64,000 nt of DNA from Oscillospiraceae bacterium (lineage in GTDB: Bacteria > Bacillota > Clostridia > Oscillospirales > Ruminococcaceae). Each line of letters begins with the position of its first letter. Position 1 is the first letter of the stretch. The notes below the pieces were generated by a model. It made no database searches. It saw nothing but the letters and a program-made list of their open reading frames with translations, and had not been told where the DNA came from. Shown here one piece after another: positions 43,665 to 53,061 of the stretch. The stretch is from the NCBI GenBank assembly GCA_017991935.1, contig JAGOPP010000008.1, forward strand, positions 1-64,000. Reading direction: 5' to 3'. The translations under genes were made by a program, and so were the position numbers.

Positions 43665-43914
43665 AAAACTGAAAAAATCGCAGGCTGTGAAGGAAAGAAC
43701 CGTTTTTTTCGCGCATCGCAGAGAGCCGCCGGGAGCTGGGAAGGCGGCATGCGGGGAGCGGGGGCCGTTTCGGAGCCTCCGGGAGAGATCCCGGCGCGCT
43801 TTTCCGCGTTAAGGAAAAAAGAGCGGCCGCCGCATGGAACATGGCGCGGCAATGCGGGTGGTACCGCGGAGATGTTGTCTTCGTCCCGATTTTATGGGAG
43901 GAAGGCATTTTTTT
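43665..43914 (+). promoter_or_regulatory. T-box riboswitch (alanine), alaS leader
   Basis: A roughly 250-base leader ends with the T-box sequence AATGCGGGTGGTACCGCGG at 43851-43869, the hallmark element that pairs with the 3' end of uncharged tRNA. It is followed by the competing terminator CTTCGTCCC (43879-43887)/GGGAGGAAG (43896-43904) with a T run. The Stem I region (43675-43760) is GC-rich with a GCCGCC/GGCGGC pair; I could not decide the specifier codon by eye, and alanine is taken from the downstream gene. Confidence 0.93.
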
Positions 43915-43955
43915 ATCACCGAACGTAAGTTTATTGTTGAAAGGATTTGATCGTT

Positions 43956-46598
43956 TTGGAGTGGATGGGTCTCAACGATATTCGCGAGAGCTTCCTCAAA
44001 TTTTTTGAAAGCAAGGGCCACCTGCGCCTGCCGAGCTTCCCCCTGATCCCAAAGGACGACAAGAGCCTGCTGTTAATCAACTCCGGCATGGCGCCGCAAA
44101 AAAAATGGTTCCTCGGCCAAGAGGAGCCGCCCTGCCGCCGCACCACCACCTGCCAGAAGTGCATCCGCACCCCCGACATCGACAACGTCGGCAAGGACGA
44201 CCGCCACGGCACCTACTTTGAGATGCTCGGGAACTTCTCGTTCGGCGACTATTTTAAAAAAGAGGCCATCCGCTGGGCGTGGGAATATTTCACCGAAGTT
44301 ATTAAATTGCCGGCGGATAAGCTCTACGTCACCGTCTACGAGGACGACGACGAGGCCCACGACATCTGGCGCGACGAGATCGGCCTCTCCGAGGGGCGCA
44401 TCTCCCGCTTCGGCAAAGAGGACAACTTCTGGGAGATCGGCTCCGGCCCCTGCGGCCCCTGCTCCGAGATCTACTTCGACCGCGGCCCCGAGCACGGCTG
44501 CGGCAGGCCCGCGTGCGCCGTCGGCTGCGACTGCGACCGCTATATCGAGGTCTGGAACCTCGTCTTCTCCCAGTTTAACTCCGACGGCGAGGGCAACTAC
44601 GAGCGCATGGCGCACCCGAACATCGACACCGGCATGGGCCTCGAGCGCCTCGCCTGCGTGATGCAGGGCGTCGACAACCTCTTTGAGGTCGACACCGTCC
44701 AGAATATCATGAAGCACATCTCCCGCGTCGCGGGCATCGGCTACCACGACGACCCGAAAAAAGACGTCTCCCTGCGCGTGATCACCGACCACGTGCGCTC
44801 CGTCACCTTCATGATCGCCGACGGCGTCATGCCCGCCAACGAGGGCCGCGGCTACGTGCTCAAGCGCCTGCTGCGCCGGGCCGCTCGCCACGGGCGTCTT
44901 CTCGGCGTCAACGAGCCGTTCCTCTATAAGATCGTCGACACCGTCGTCGCGGAAAACAAGGCCGCCTACCCGGAGCTTGCCGAGCACGGCGACTATATCA
45001 AGAAAGTCATCCTCTCCGAGGAGGAGCGCTTCTGCCGCACGATCGACTCCGGCTTCGAGCTCTTGAACGCGGAGACCGCCGAGATGGAAAAGACCGGCGG
45101 CACCGTGCTCTCCGGCGACGTGGCGTTTAAACTCTACGACACCTTCGGCTTTCCGCTCGACCTGACCGAGGACATCCTCTCGGAAAAGGGCGTCACCGTG
45201 GACAAGGAGGGCTTCAAGGCCCTGATGGACAACCAGAAGCAGACGGCCCGCAGCGCCAGAGCCTCGGCCAACGGCGTGAGCTGGGTGGACGACGCGCTCT
45301 CCGTGCTCGGCTCCCAAAAGACGAAATTTGTCGGCTACAACCGCATGGACAGCGCCGCCCGGGTGCTCGCGATCCTCAAGGACGGCGAGCTCGCCGACGA
45401 GCTGCATGCGGGCGAGGAGGGCGCGGTCGTGCTCGACTGCACGCCTTTCTACGCCGAGATGGGCGGTCAGGTCGGCGACCGGGGCGCAATCTCCGACGGC
45501 ACCTCCACGTTTAGCGTGACCGACTGCAGGAGATCCCCGACCGGCCAGACCATGCACGTCGGCGTCATGCAGAGTGGCTCCCTGCGCAAGGGCGGCGAGG
45601 TCCGCGCCCGCCTCAACGAGGCGATCCGCCGCGCCATCATGCGCAACCACACCGCCTGCCACCTGCTCCAGAAGGCCCTGCGCGAGGTGCTCGGCGAGCA
45701 TGTGCATCAGGCCGGCTCCTATGTGGACGAGCACCGCTGCCGCTTTGACTTCACGCATTTCTCCGCGATGACCGCACAGGAGATCAAGGAGACCGAGGAC
45801 ATCGTCAACGACATGATCTTGCAGGCCCTCGACGTCGACATCAGCGAGATGCCGGTCGACGAGGCCAGAAAGCTCGGCGCGATGGCGCTTTTCGGCGAGA
45901 AATACGGCGACGTCGTGCGCGTTGTCAACATCTCCGGGCGCTCGATCGAGTTCTGCGGCGGCACGCATATCGAAAACACCAGCCGCATCGGGCTTTTTAA
46001 GATCCTCACCGAGACCTCCGTGGCCGCCGGCGTCAGAAGGATCGAGGCCACGACCGGCACCGGCGTGCTCGAATATATGGACCAGATGAACGCCATGATG
46101 TCCGAGACCGCCGCCACGCTGAAGGTCAACGGCCTCTCCGAGATCCCGGCCAAGGTCACGGCCCTCGTTTCCGAGCTGCACGGCCGCGAGAAGCAGATCG
46201 ACACCCTCAACGACAAGCTCGCGGAGCTGCGCGTCGAGACCCTGATCGCCGGCGCGAAGGACGTCGCGGGGCTCAAATTCATCGCCGCGAAGCTCGAGGA
46301 CGTCCTGCCGGACAGCCTGCGCATCATGGGCGACCACATCAAATTCAAATCCGAAAATTCCATCGCCGTGCTCTTCTCCGTCAACGGGGAGAAGGCCGCG
46401 GTCTACGTCGTCTGCGGCCTCGGCGCCCTGAAGATCGGCGCCAACGCGGGCAAGATCGTCCGCGAGATCGCCTCGATGTGCGGCGGCTCCGGCGGCGGCA
46501 GGCCCGACGGCGCGATGGGCGGCGGGAAGCCCGAGCTTGTCGACGAGACCCTCGCCTCCGCGGCGGAGATCGTCGAGACGCTGCTGCTCAGTAAATAA
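43956..46598 (+). CDS. alaS: Alanyl-tRNA synthetase
   Basis: Class II synthetase for tRNA-Ala. The 880 residues hold the catalytic core (GLNDIRESFLKFFESKGHLRLPSF at the start, TTTCQKCIRTPDIDNVGKDDRHGTYFEMLGNFSFGDYFK), the tRNA-recognition part, the editing domain (HTACHLLQKALREVLGEHVHQAGS and CGGTHIENTSRIG, with the HxxxH and CxxxH zinc residues) and the C-Ala domain. TTG at 43956 gives the usual MEWMGLN start; AAAGGA lies about 12 bp upstream. Regulated by the T-box. Confidence 0.98.
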   Translation: MEWMGLNDIRESFLKFFESKGHLRLPSFPLIPKDDKSLLLINSGMAPQKKWFLGQEEPPCRRTTTCQKCIRTPDIDNVGKDDRHGTYFEMLGNFSFGDYFKKEAIRWAWEYFTEVIKLPADKLYVTVYEDDDEAHDIWRDEIGLSEGRISRFGKEDNFWEIGSGPCGPCSEIYFDRGPEHGCGRPACAVGCDCDRYIEVWNLVFSQFNSDGEGNYERMAHPNIDTGMGLERLACVMQGVDNLFEVDTVQNIMKHISRVAGIGYHDDPKKDVSLRVITDHVRSVTFMIADGVMPANEGRGYVLKRLLRRAARHGRLLGVNEPFLYKIVDTVVAENKAAYPELAEHGDYIKKVILSEEERFCRTIDSGFELLNAETAEMEKTGGTVLSGDVAFKLYDTFGFPLDLTEDILSEKGVTVDKEGFKALMDNQKQTARSARASANGVSWVDDALSVLGSQKTKFVGYNRMDSAARVLAILKDGELADELHAGEEGAVVLDCTPFYAEMGGQVGDRGAISDGTSTFSVTDCRRSPTGQTMHVGVMQSGSLRKGGEVRARLNEAIRRAIMRNHTACHLLQKALREVLGEHVHQAGSYVDEHRCRFDFTHFSAMTAQEIKETEDIVNDMILQALDVDISEMPVDEARKLGAMALFGEKYGDVVRVVNISGRSIEFCGGTHIENTSRIGLFKILTETSVAAGVRRIEATTGTGVLEYMDQMNAMMSETAATLKVNGLSEIPAKVTALVSELHGREKQIDTLNDKLAELRVETLIAGAKDVAGLKFIAAKLEDVLPDSLRIMGDHIKFKSENSIAVLFSVNGEKAAVYVVCGLGALKIGANAGKIVREIASMCGGSGGGRPDGAMGGGKPELVDETLASAAEIVETLLLSK

Positions 46599-46815
46599 AT
46601 TACCGGGGACGGCTGATTCCGCGCAAGGAGGAATCGTGGGCGGCCTATGTGCGATTAGGAGATAACAGCACACCGGCTTTTCCCATGCGGAGGGCCGGAG
46701 CGGGGCACTCCCCGCCGACTTTGCCGCTTTGATTTTCCCCGCGCGGTGGAACCGGGCCCCGGCAAAAGAAGCTTTTCACATCGTCACCGGCGCTGCCGGA
46801 GAAAGGAGAATCCAA

Positions 46816-47154
46816 GTGGAGGACTGCTTATTCTGCAAGATCGCCGCGGGGGAGATCCCGAGCGACAAGCTCTATGAGGACGAACGGGTGCTTGCCTTCT
46901 ACGACATCCATCCGCAGGCGCCCGTCCATTTTCTCGTGATCCCGAAGGAGCACATCCACGGTGCCGACGAAATCACCGTGGAAAACAGCGGCACGGTCGC
47001 CTATATCTATGAAGTGATCGCCCGCCTGTGCGCGGAGCGGGGCGTCGCAAGCTTCCGTGTCGTCACCAACTGCGGCGAGGACGCCGGACAGTCGGTGCCG
47101 CACCTGCACTTCCATGTGCTGGGTGGCCGGGAACTCGGCTGGCCTCCGGGCTGA
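46816..47154 (+). CDS. HIT family nucleotide hydrolase/transferase
   Basis: A 112-residue HIT protein, expected to hydrolyse nucleotide phosphoramidates or adenylates. The family motif is seen as PHLHFHVLGG (catalytic HxHxH), and DCLFCKIAAGEIPS with the zinc-binding Cys pair is at the N-terminus. The start is GTG at 46816 with GAAAGGAG 7 bp upstream; upstream frame extension has no such site. It is 217 bp after alaS. Confidence 0.92.
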   Translation: MEDCLFCKIAAGEIPSDKLYEDERVLAFYDIHPQAPVHFLVIPKEHIHGADEITVENSGTVAYIYEVIARLCAERGVASFRVVTNCGEDAGQSVPHLHFHVLGGRELGWPPG

Positions 47155-47181
47155 ACGGAATCTCCGAAAAAAGCGCGCGAA

Positions 47182-47215
47182 AAGGCCGCCGGGCGAACAT
47201 CCGGCGGCCTTTTTT
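47182..47215 (+). terminator. Terminator after the HIT gene
   Basis: AAGGCCGCCGG (47182-47192) and CCGGCGGCCTT (47201-47211) form a perfect stem with an eight-base loop, followed by TTTT. Confidence 0.9.
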
Positions 47216-47325
47216 ATCCGTATATTTTCGCGCTTGGGGTGAAGGGCGGTGAGCAGGGAGCGGCGCGGAAGCGCCGGGCAACGGGAAAATTGCACGGATG
47301 TGTCGGTCGGCGCGAGAGCGTCGCT

Positions 47326-50094
47326 TCAGACGACGATCTCCACCGTGCTGCCGCCGCTGCGCTTTTTGCGGACGACGACCTGCCGGTCGATCTTATCCTT
47401 GAGCTCCTCCACATGCGAGATGATGCCGACGATCCGGCCGCTCTCCGTGATGCCGCAGAGCGTGCGGACCGCCTGCTCCAGTGAGTTGCCGTCCAGCGAG
47501 CCGAAGCCCTCGTCGACAAACATGCTGTCGAGCCGGACGCCGCCGGAGGAGGAGCGCACCTCGTCGGAGAGGCCCAGCGCGAGCGAAAGGGACGCTTTGA
47601 AAGATTCCCCGCCCGAGAGGGAGGCGGCGCTGCGGCGGGTGCCGTTGTAATGATCGACCACCTCCAGCCCGAGCCCGCTCTGGCTGACGAGATTTTCGGC
47701 CCCCGCCCGCGCGAGCTCGTATTGCCCGTCGGTCATCTGCATCAGCCGGATGTTGGCGCGGGCGATGACCTTATCAAAATACGCCGTCTGGACGTAGGTC
47801 TCCAGCGTGACCTTCTCTTTGCCGCTCACCATGCCGTTGGCGGTGCCGGAGAGCGCGTTCAGCGTGGCGCAGCGGCCCTCCGCCTCGTGGAACCGCGGGC
47901 AGAGCTCGCGCAGGCTTTTGCCGAGGCCCCGGTTTGTGTGGAAGCGGGCGACGGCCCCGTCCCTCGCGTCGGCAAGGGACTTCTTTTTCTCTTTTAGGGA
48001 GGCGATCCCCTCCTCCAGCGCGGCGGGGTCCGCCGGTTCCTCGCCGGAGAGCTGCTTTTTGAGCGCCTCCGAGGCGGCCTTTTTCTCCGCGAGCGTCCGG
48101 GAAAGCGTCTCCTTCGCGAGCCGGGCGTTCTCCAGCTCCTCCGCGGCGGCGGTTTTCTGCGCGTTCCACGCGGTGAGCTGCCGCCGCGCCTCCTCCTCCG
48201 AGGGGAAGGCGAGCCCTGCGGCGAGCTTTTGGATCTGCTCCCCTTTCGCGGCGAGCAGGGAGTCGTTCGCCGCGGCGGTTTTTTCCCGCTCGGCGACGCC
48301 CTCGGCGCATTTCTTCTGCTTTTCCTCCCGCTCCGGGATCTCGGTGGAAATAACTTTTTTGCGTGAGCATGAGGCTTCCAGCTTTTGGAACCTTGTTTTG
48401 AGCACGGGCTCGTTCTCCTGTTTTGTTTTGAGCACGGCCTTGGCCTCCGCCTCGATGTCGTCAAACGGGGCTTCGATGCCCGCGCTCTTTGCGGCCGAGA
48501 GAATTTCCTCCCGGAGCGCCGCCTCTTTCGCGGCGGCGGCCCCGGCCTCCGCGCTCTCGGCGTGGGCAAGGCGCTCCGTCGTGTCCCGCAGGGCCTTCGC
48601 CGCCTCGAGCTCGGTCTCCTTCGGGACGGTGTCCGCCTTTTTTGCCGGCGCCGGGTGATCGGCGGAACCGCAGACCGGGCAGGGTTCCCCCTCCCGAAGC
48701 TTCGAGGCGAGGACCCCGGCCTGCCCGTCCAGATAATCGCGCTCCATGGCCCGGCAGGTCTCCGAAGCGGCTTGATAGTCGTCCATCGCCCGGTGGTAGG
48801 AGGCCTGTTTTTCCGAGAGCGACTGCCCGGCCTCGGCGTGGTTTCGGATGCGCTCAAGCAGGCTCTCCAGCTGCTCTTTTGCGGCGGCGGACCGCTCGAT
48901 CTCCGCTTCACAGGCGACTTTTTCCGCCTCCGGCTCGCCGAGGGCGGCGAGCTCGGCCCTCTCCTCGTCCGTCTTTGCCGAAAAAGCGGCGAGTTTTTCA
49001 TTCGCCTCGGCGATCTCGTCCCGGAGCCGCTCGTTCTCGGCAAAAAGCCCGTCCGCCTCCTGCCGGAGCCTCGTCAGTTCGGCGTATTGCGGCAGCTCCG
49101 CCTCGGCCTCCGCGATCCGGCGTCCCAGCGCCTCCCGCTCCGGGGCCCGCGACGCGAGGCCCGCATACTGTTTTTCGAGGGACGCGAGCTTTGGCCCCTC
49201 CTCTAAAACCGTCTGTTCGACCTTTGCGATCTGCTCTCGCGTCTCGGCCTCCCGCTCCGCCGCGGCCTTTTGTTTTTCGGCCTCCGAAAGGGCGAATTCC
49301 GCCTCCCCGAGTTCTTTCGAGAGACGTTTCACCTCGGCGTCGTCCTTTTCCGCGAGCTCCTCGAGCAGCTCTGCCGCCTCCTCCGGCGAGACGAACGCCT
49401 TCGCCTCCCGCATCGCGGCCGCTCGAGGGTAGAGGGGGTCCTCCTCCGCGCAGACCGCGCCGGACGCGTACTGCATGACGGACTGTTTGAGCCGGTCGTA
49501 GAGCGCCCGCGCGGCCGCCGCCTCGTCTTTTAAAGAAAACTGCAGGTCGCGGTAGAGACCCGTCCGGAACAGATCCCGGAAGATGCGGCCGCGGCTCTCC
49601 GTGTCGGCGTTGATGAGCTTGCGGAAATCGTCCTGCGCGATCATCGCGATCTGTAAAAACTGCCCGCGGTCTACGCCGATGAGCTCCGCGACGGCCTTGG
49701 TGACGTCCTTCGATTTTGTGACCACACGCCCGTCCGGGTAGGTCAGCGCGGCGTCGGCTTTTTCGACGGTCGTGCCCTCGCCCTTGGTCTTGGGGCGCGC
49801 GTAGTCCGGGTTGCGGCGGACGGTGTACCGCCTCCCGCCGGAGAGGAATTCCATTTCTACATAGGTCGGCGTCTCGGCGTCCGCGTATTTGCTGCGGAGC
49901 ATATCGGGTTTCCGGTCGCCGCCGCTCGCCTCCCCGTAGAGGGCGAACGTGACGGCGTCGAAGATGGTGGTCTTCCCCGCGCCGGTATCCCCGGTAATTA
50001 AGTAAAGGCCGCTGTCGCCGAGCTTCGAGAGCTCGACGGCCGTCTCCCCGGCGTAGGGGCCGAACGCGGACATCGTCAGGTTTAACGGTCTCAT
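47326..50094 (-). CDS. sbcC: Exonuclease SbcC (Rad50-like)
   Basis: The large SMC-like subunit of the SbcCD nuclease, which cuts hairpins and DNA ends and helps repair. The 922 residues hold Walker A GDTGAGKTT at 35-43, two long coiled coils separated by the zinc hook CPVCGSADHPAP near the middle, and the signature SLSGGESFKASLSLALGLSD with Walker B LDSMFVDEGFGSLD near the C-terminus. The ATG at 50094 overlaps the sbcD stop in ATGA, and GGAGG lies close before it, so translation is coupled. Confidence 0.97.
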   Translation of the reverse strand: MRPLNLTMSAFGPYAGETAVELSKLGDSGLYLITGDTGAGKTTIFDAVTFALYGEASGGDRKPDMLRSKYADAETPTYVEMEFLSGGRRYTVRRNPDYARPKTKGEGTTVEKADAALTYPDGRVVTKSKDVTKAVAELIGVDRGQFLQIAMIAQDDFRKLINADTESRGRIFRDLFRTGLYRDLQFSLKDEAAAARALYDRLKQSVMQYASGAVCAEEDPLYPRAAAMREAKAFVSPEEAAELLEELAEKDDAEVKRLSKELGEAEFALSEAEKQKAAAEREAETREQIAKVEQTVLEEGPKLASLEKQYAGLASRAPEREALGRRIAEAEAELPQYAELTRLRQEADGLFAENERLRDEIAEANEKLAAFSAKTDEERAELAALGEPEAEKVACEAEIERSAAAKEQLESLLERIRNHAEAGQSLSEKQASYHRAMDDYQAASETCRAMERDYLDGQAGVLASKLREGEPCPVCGSADHPAPAKKADTVPKETELEAAKALRDTTERLAHAESAEAGAAAAKEAALREEILSAAKSAGIEAPFDDIEAEAKAVLKTKQENEPVLKTRFQKLEASCSRKKVISTEIPEREEKQKKCAEGVAEREKTAAANDSLLAAKGEQIQKLAAGLAFPSEEEARRQLTAWNAQKTAAAEELENARLAKETLSRTLAEKKAASEALKKQLSGEEPADPAALEEGIASLKEKKKSLADARDGAVARFHTNRGLGKSLRELCPRFHEAEGRCATLNALSGTANGMVSGKEKVTLETYVQTAYFDKVIARANIRLMQMTDGQYELARAGAENLVSQSGLGLEVVDHYNGTRRSAASLSGGESFKASLSLALGLSDEVRSSSGGVRLDSMFVDEGFGSLDGNSLEQAVRTLCGITESGRIVGIISHVEELKDKIDRQVVVRKKRSGGSTVEIVV

Positions 50095-51227
50095 TCCTCC
50101 GGCCTCCAAATTTTCTCGATCATGGGGGCGAGGAGGCTTTTTTCCGCCTCCGTCAGCTCCCGGTTGTTCTGCTTCTCAAAAAGCTCGCCGAACAGCGCGA
50201 GCGGCGTCTTTTTCTCCGGGTCCTCGGCCCGGCCGATCTCGCGCGCCGCGCCGGTGCGCAGATTTTGATAGTCGAGCTTCATGGCGTTGGGGTAGACGGT
50301 CTGGAGCCTCGCCATGGCCTCCGGGAGCTCCTCCTCGTCCGTCAGCGTGATATGCAGGTAGTCCTCCGTCGGCGTGCCGGCGTACTTGCGGCGGTCGGTC
50401 AGCTCCTCATAGGAGCCGCAGATCTCCCGCAGATCCCGCAGCGGCCGCAGCGGGAGCCGCCGAACCGAGAGGTTTCCCTTTTCGCGCAGCTCCACGACCG
50501 AGAGCGTCTTTTCGTCCCTCGCCTCGGAGAAGGAATATTTGAGCGGCGTCCCGCAGTAGCGGACGCGCTCCGCGCCGACGGTCTGGGCGGTGTGCAGGTG
50601 GCCGAGGGCGGCGTAATCGAACGCCTCGAAGGCCGACGCGCCGATCTGATCGAGCCCGCCGACCGAGAGTTCCTCGGAGTCGCAGCGGGCGGAGCCGGCT
50701 AAGAATTGGTGCGCGACGGCGACGTTGCGGGCGCTCGGGTCGAGCGGCAGCGCGCCGATCACGGCATGGTAGGCGCTGTCGTAGGAGGAGCAGTCCGCCT
50801 CCGGCAGCCTCGCGCGGACGGTCGTGGGCTTCAAAAACGGGATCATCCAGATAAAAACCGGGCCAAATTCGTCGGAGAGGGCGACCGGCTCCACGGTCCC
50901 GTCGTAGACCGGCGAAAACCAGACGCCTCGCCCGCTCATCAGCCGCGCGCCGAACGCCACCCGCTCCGCGGAGTCGTGGTTGCCGCTGATGACGAACACC
51001 TTGATCCCCCGGTCCGCGAGGCCGGTGACGAAACCGTCAAAGACGGCGACCGCCTCCGCCGGGGGAACGGGCTTATCGTAAATGTCTCCGGCGATCAGCG
51101 CGGCGTCCGGCCGTTCCGAATCCGCGAGCGCGAGGATCTCGGCGAGGACCGCCTGCTGGTCCTCCAAGAGGGAAAACTCGCTGAGCCGTTTGCCGATGTG
51201 CAGGTCGCCAAGATGAAAAAATTTCAT
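50091..51227 (-). CDS. sbcD: Exonuclease SbcD (Mre11-like)
   Basis: Metallophosphoesterase partner of SbcC. The 378 residues show the phosphoesterase motifs: FHLGDLHIGKR at the N-terminus (DxH), IAGDIYDKPVPP (GDxxD), VISGNHDSAERV (GNHD) and the His motif near AVAHQFLAG. The C-terminal cap fits the family. AAGGAGG lies 9 bp before the ATG at 51227 and a promoter is visible upstream. sbcD-sbcC order is standard. Confidence 0.97.
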   Translation of the reverse strand: MKFFHLGDLHIGKRLSEFSLLEDQQAVLAEILALADSERPDAALIAGDIYDKPVPPAEAVAVFDGFVTGLADRGIKVFVISGNHDSAERVAFGARLMSGRGVWFSPVYDGTVEPVALSDEFGPVFIWMIPFLKPTTVRARLPEADCSSYDSAYHAVIGALPLDPSARNVAVAHQFLAGSARCDSEELSVGGLDQIGASAFEAFDYAALGHLHTAQTVGAERVRYCGTPLKYSFSEARDEKTLSVVELREKGNLSVRRLPLRPLRDLREICGSYEELTDRRKYAGTPTEDYLHITLTDEEELPEAMARLQTVYPNAMKLDYQNLRTGAAREIGRAEDPEKKTPLALFGELFEKQNNRELTEAEKSLLAPMIEKIWRPEE

Positions 51228-51266
51228 CCGCAAAAACCTCCTTCCGCGGGACAAGCCGATAAGAAA

Positions 51267-51294
51267 ATTATACCTGTTTTTTCCCCGTTTGCAA
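51267..51294 (-). promoter_or_regulatory. Sigma-A-type promoter of sbcDC
   Basis: On the minus strand TTGCAA and TATAAT are separated by 16 bp, about 40 bp before sbcD. Confidence 0.7.
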
Positions 51295-51390
51295 CCGGCG
51301 CGAACGCGGGGACGGGGAAATTCCGAAGCTTATGGTTTGAAAAATAAAATTGCCGCCGGCGTGCCCGCGGGGACGGGGGATTTGTACTCG

Positions 51391-51750
51391 TAGGGTTTCC
51401 TCCCGGCCCCGGAGAACAGAAAAGGCCGCGTGGCGTGGCCTTTCGGCCTTTCATGGTGGATGTGATGCCCCGTAGGCTTTCCGCCCCGGCTTTGGAAAGC
51501 AAAAAAGACCGCGTGGCAGGGCCTCCCGGTCTTTCATGGCGAATGTGATTCCCCGCGGGGTTCCCTCCCCGGCCCCGGAGGGCAAAAAGACCGCATGGCA
51601 GGGCCTCCCGGTCTTTCATGGTGGATGTGATTCCCCACGGAGTTCCCGCCCCGGCCCCGGCAGGCAAAAAGACCGCGTGGCGGGGCCTTTTGGTCTTTTA
51701 CAAAGGATGTGATTTCTCTTGGAGGTTCTCGCCCCGGCCCCGGCGGGTAA
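51391..51750. repeat. About 82-bp intergenic tandem repeat with a conserved hairpin, 4 copies plus a partial
   Basis: Anchor sequences GRCCGCRTGG recur at 51424, 51507, 51589 and 51671 (periods 83, 82, 82). Each copy has an AAAGRCC..GGYCTTT hairpin around GCGTGGC, then ATGGTGGATGTGATTCCCC-type sequence and a CCCGGCCCCGG box. The first copy has GGCC on both arms where the next two have GACC and GGTC, a compensatory pair. The fifth, partial unit runs into the aminotransferase terminator. No gene is seen in 51295-51784. Confidence 0.85.
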
Positions 51751-51753
51751 AAG

Positions 51754-51777
51754 AAAAAGCCCCCCGCGGGGCTTTTT
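51754..51777 (-). terminator. Terminator after the aminotransferase gene
   Basis: AAAAAGCCCC and GGGGCTTTTT arms with a short CCCG loop; on the minus strand a T run follows. It lies 8 bp after the stop codon. Confidence 0.85.
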
Positions 51778-51784
51778 ATGTACC

Positions 51785-52999
51785 TCATTGATGGTAGCCG
51801 TCGAGGAAATCGCCGATGTCCTCCATCGCCCTCTTTAAAACCGGGGCCTCCGGCAGCAGGACGATGCGGAAATGGTCCGGCTCCGGGTAGTCGAAGCCGC
51901 TGCCCGGCACAATCAGGATGCGCTTCGCGAGAAGCAGGTCCCGCGCAAAGCGCCTGTCGTCCGTGATGCCGAATTTCTCTTTGGAGAGCTTTGGGAAAAG
52001 ATAAAACGCGCCGGTGTTTTTGACGAAGGAGAGGCCCTCGATTTTCTCGAGCGCAGCGGCCGCGGCCTCCCGCTGCTCGTAGAGCCGCCCGCCGGGGACG
52101 ATCATCGCGCGCGGCGTTTCCCCGTCGGCGAGCGCGGCCGGGATCACGACCTGCGCCAAGGCGTTGGAGCACAGGCGCATCGCCGCGAGCTGGACCAAGC
52201 CGTCAAGGACGTCCTCTCCGCGCTCGACCGCGCCGCTCACGCACATCCACCCGCAGCGGAAGCCGCAGACGGAGTGGGATTTGCTCAGGCCATTGAGTGT
52301 GACGCAGAAAAGATCCGGCGCGAGGGAGGCCGTGGAGATGTGCTCCTTCCCGTCCATGACGAGGCGGTCGTAGATCTCGTCGGAGATTAAAATCAGGCCG
52401 TATTCCCGGGCGAGGGCGACGATTTGCTCCAGCACCTCCCTCGGGTAGAGCGCGCCGGTGGGGTTATTCGGGTTGATGACGAGGATGGCCTTCGTCCGCG
52501 GCGTGATCTTCGCGCGCAGGTCGTCCGTATCCGGATACCAGCCGGCGCTCTCGTCGCAGCGGTAAAACACCGGCTTCGCGTCCGCGAGGAGCGCGCCGTT
52601 GCTCCAAAGCGAGTAATTCGGGGAGGGGAGCAGCACCTCGTCGCCGGCACAAAACAGCGCGGCGCAGAGCATCGGCGCGAGCTCGCTGACGCCGTTTCCG
52701 ATAAAAATATGGTCCGGGGAGAGATTGGGCAGGCCCTTTTTCGTCTCATATTCCCAGATCGCGTTGCGGGAGGCGGGCATCCCCTTGAGGTCGCAGTAGG
52801 CGGCCGTCTGATCGAGATTTTCGAGCAGGGCATGGCGGATGCTCTCCGGCATGTCGAAGCCGAAAACCGGCGGATTCCCGGTGTTGAGGCGCAAGACCTC
52901 GGCCCCGGAGGAGATCATCCGCAGCGCCTCCTGATAGACGGGGCCCCGGATGTCGGAGCGGACGGACGCGATCCGCTCGGAGCGCAGGATTTCTTCCAT
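51785..52999 (-). CDS. Class I/II PLP-dependent aminotransferase (AlaA-like)
   Basis: A 404-residue fold-type I enzyme. The PLP lysine is in LNGLSKSHSVCGFRCGW (about residues 233-249), the NPNNPTG motif is at about 175-181 and SDEIYDRLV carries the Asp that contacts the pyridine nitrogen. Length and wording (MISSGAEVLRLNTGNPPVFGFDMPESI) resemble E. coli AlaA, a glutamate-pyruvate aminotransferase; the substrate is inferred from that likeness. The ATG follows GGAGG by 7 bp and the promoter is visible. Confidence 0.9.
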   Translation of the reverse strand: MEEILRSERIASVRSDIRGPVYQEALRMISSGAEVLRLNTGNPPVFGFDMPESIRHALLENLDQTAAYCDLKGMPASRNAIWEYETKKGLPNLSPDHIFIGNGVSELAPMLCAALFCAGDEVLLPSPNYSLWSNGALLADAKPVFYRCDESAGWYPDTDDLRAKITPRTKAILVINPNNPTGALYPREVLEQIVALAREYGLILISDEIYDRLVMDGKEHISTASLAPDLFCVTLNGLSKSHSVCGFRCGWMCVSGAVERGEDVLDGLVQLAAMRLCSNALAQVVIPAALADGETPRAMIVPGGRLYEQREAAAAALEKIEGLSFVKNTGAFYLFPKLSKEKFGITDDRRFARDLLLAKRILIVPGSGFDYPEPDHFRIVLLPEAPVLKRAMEDIGDFLDGYHQ

Positions 53000-53032
53000 A
53001 TCGGTACCTCCGTGAAGAAAAAATACACTTCT

Positions 53033-53061
53033 ATTATATTGCGGCGCGGGAGATCCCGCAA
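53033..53061 (-). promoter_or_regulatory. Sigma-A-type promoter of the aminotransferase gene
   Basis: On the minus strand TTGCGG and TATAAT are separated by 17 bp, about 34 bp before the start codon. Confidence 0.7.

Noticed and set aside
44073-46673. 866-codon open frame antisense to alaS
   Set aside because: Follows the codon phase of alaS, has no protein family features, and alaS is complete on the other strand with T-box and promoter.
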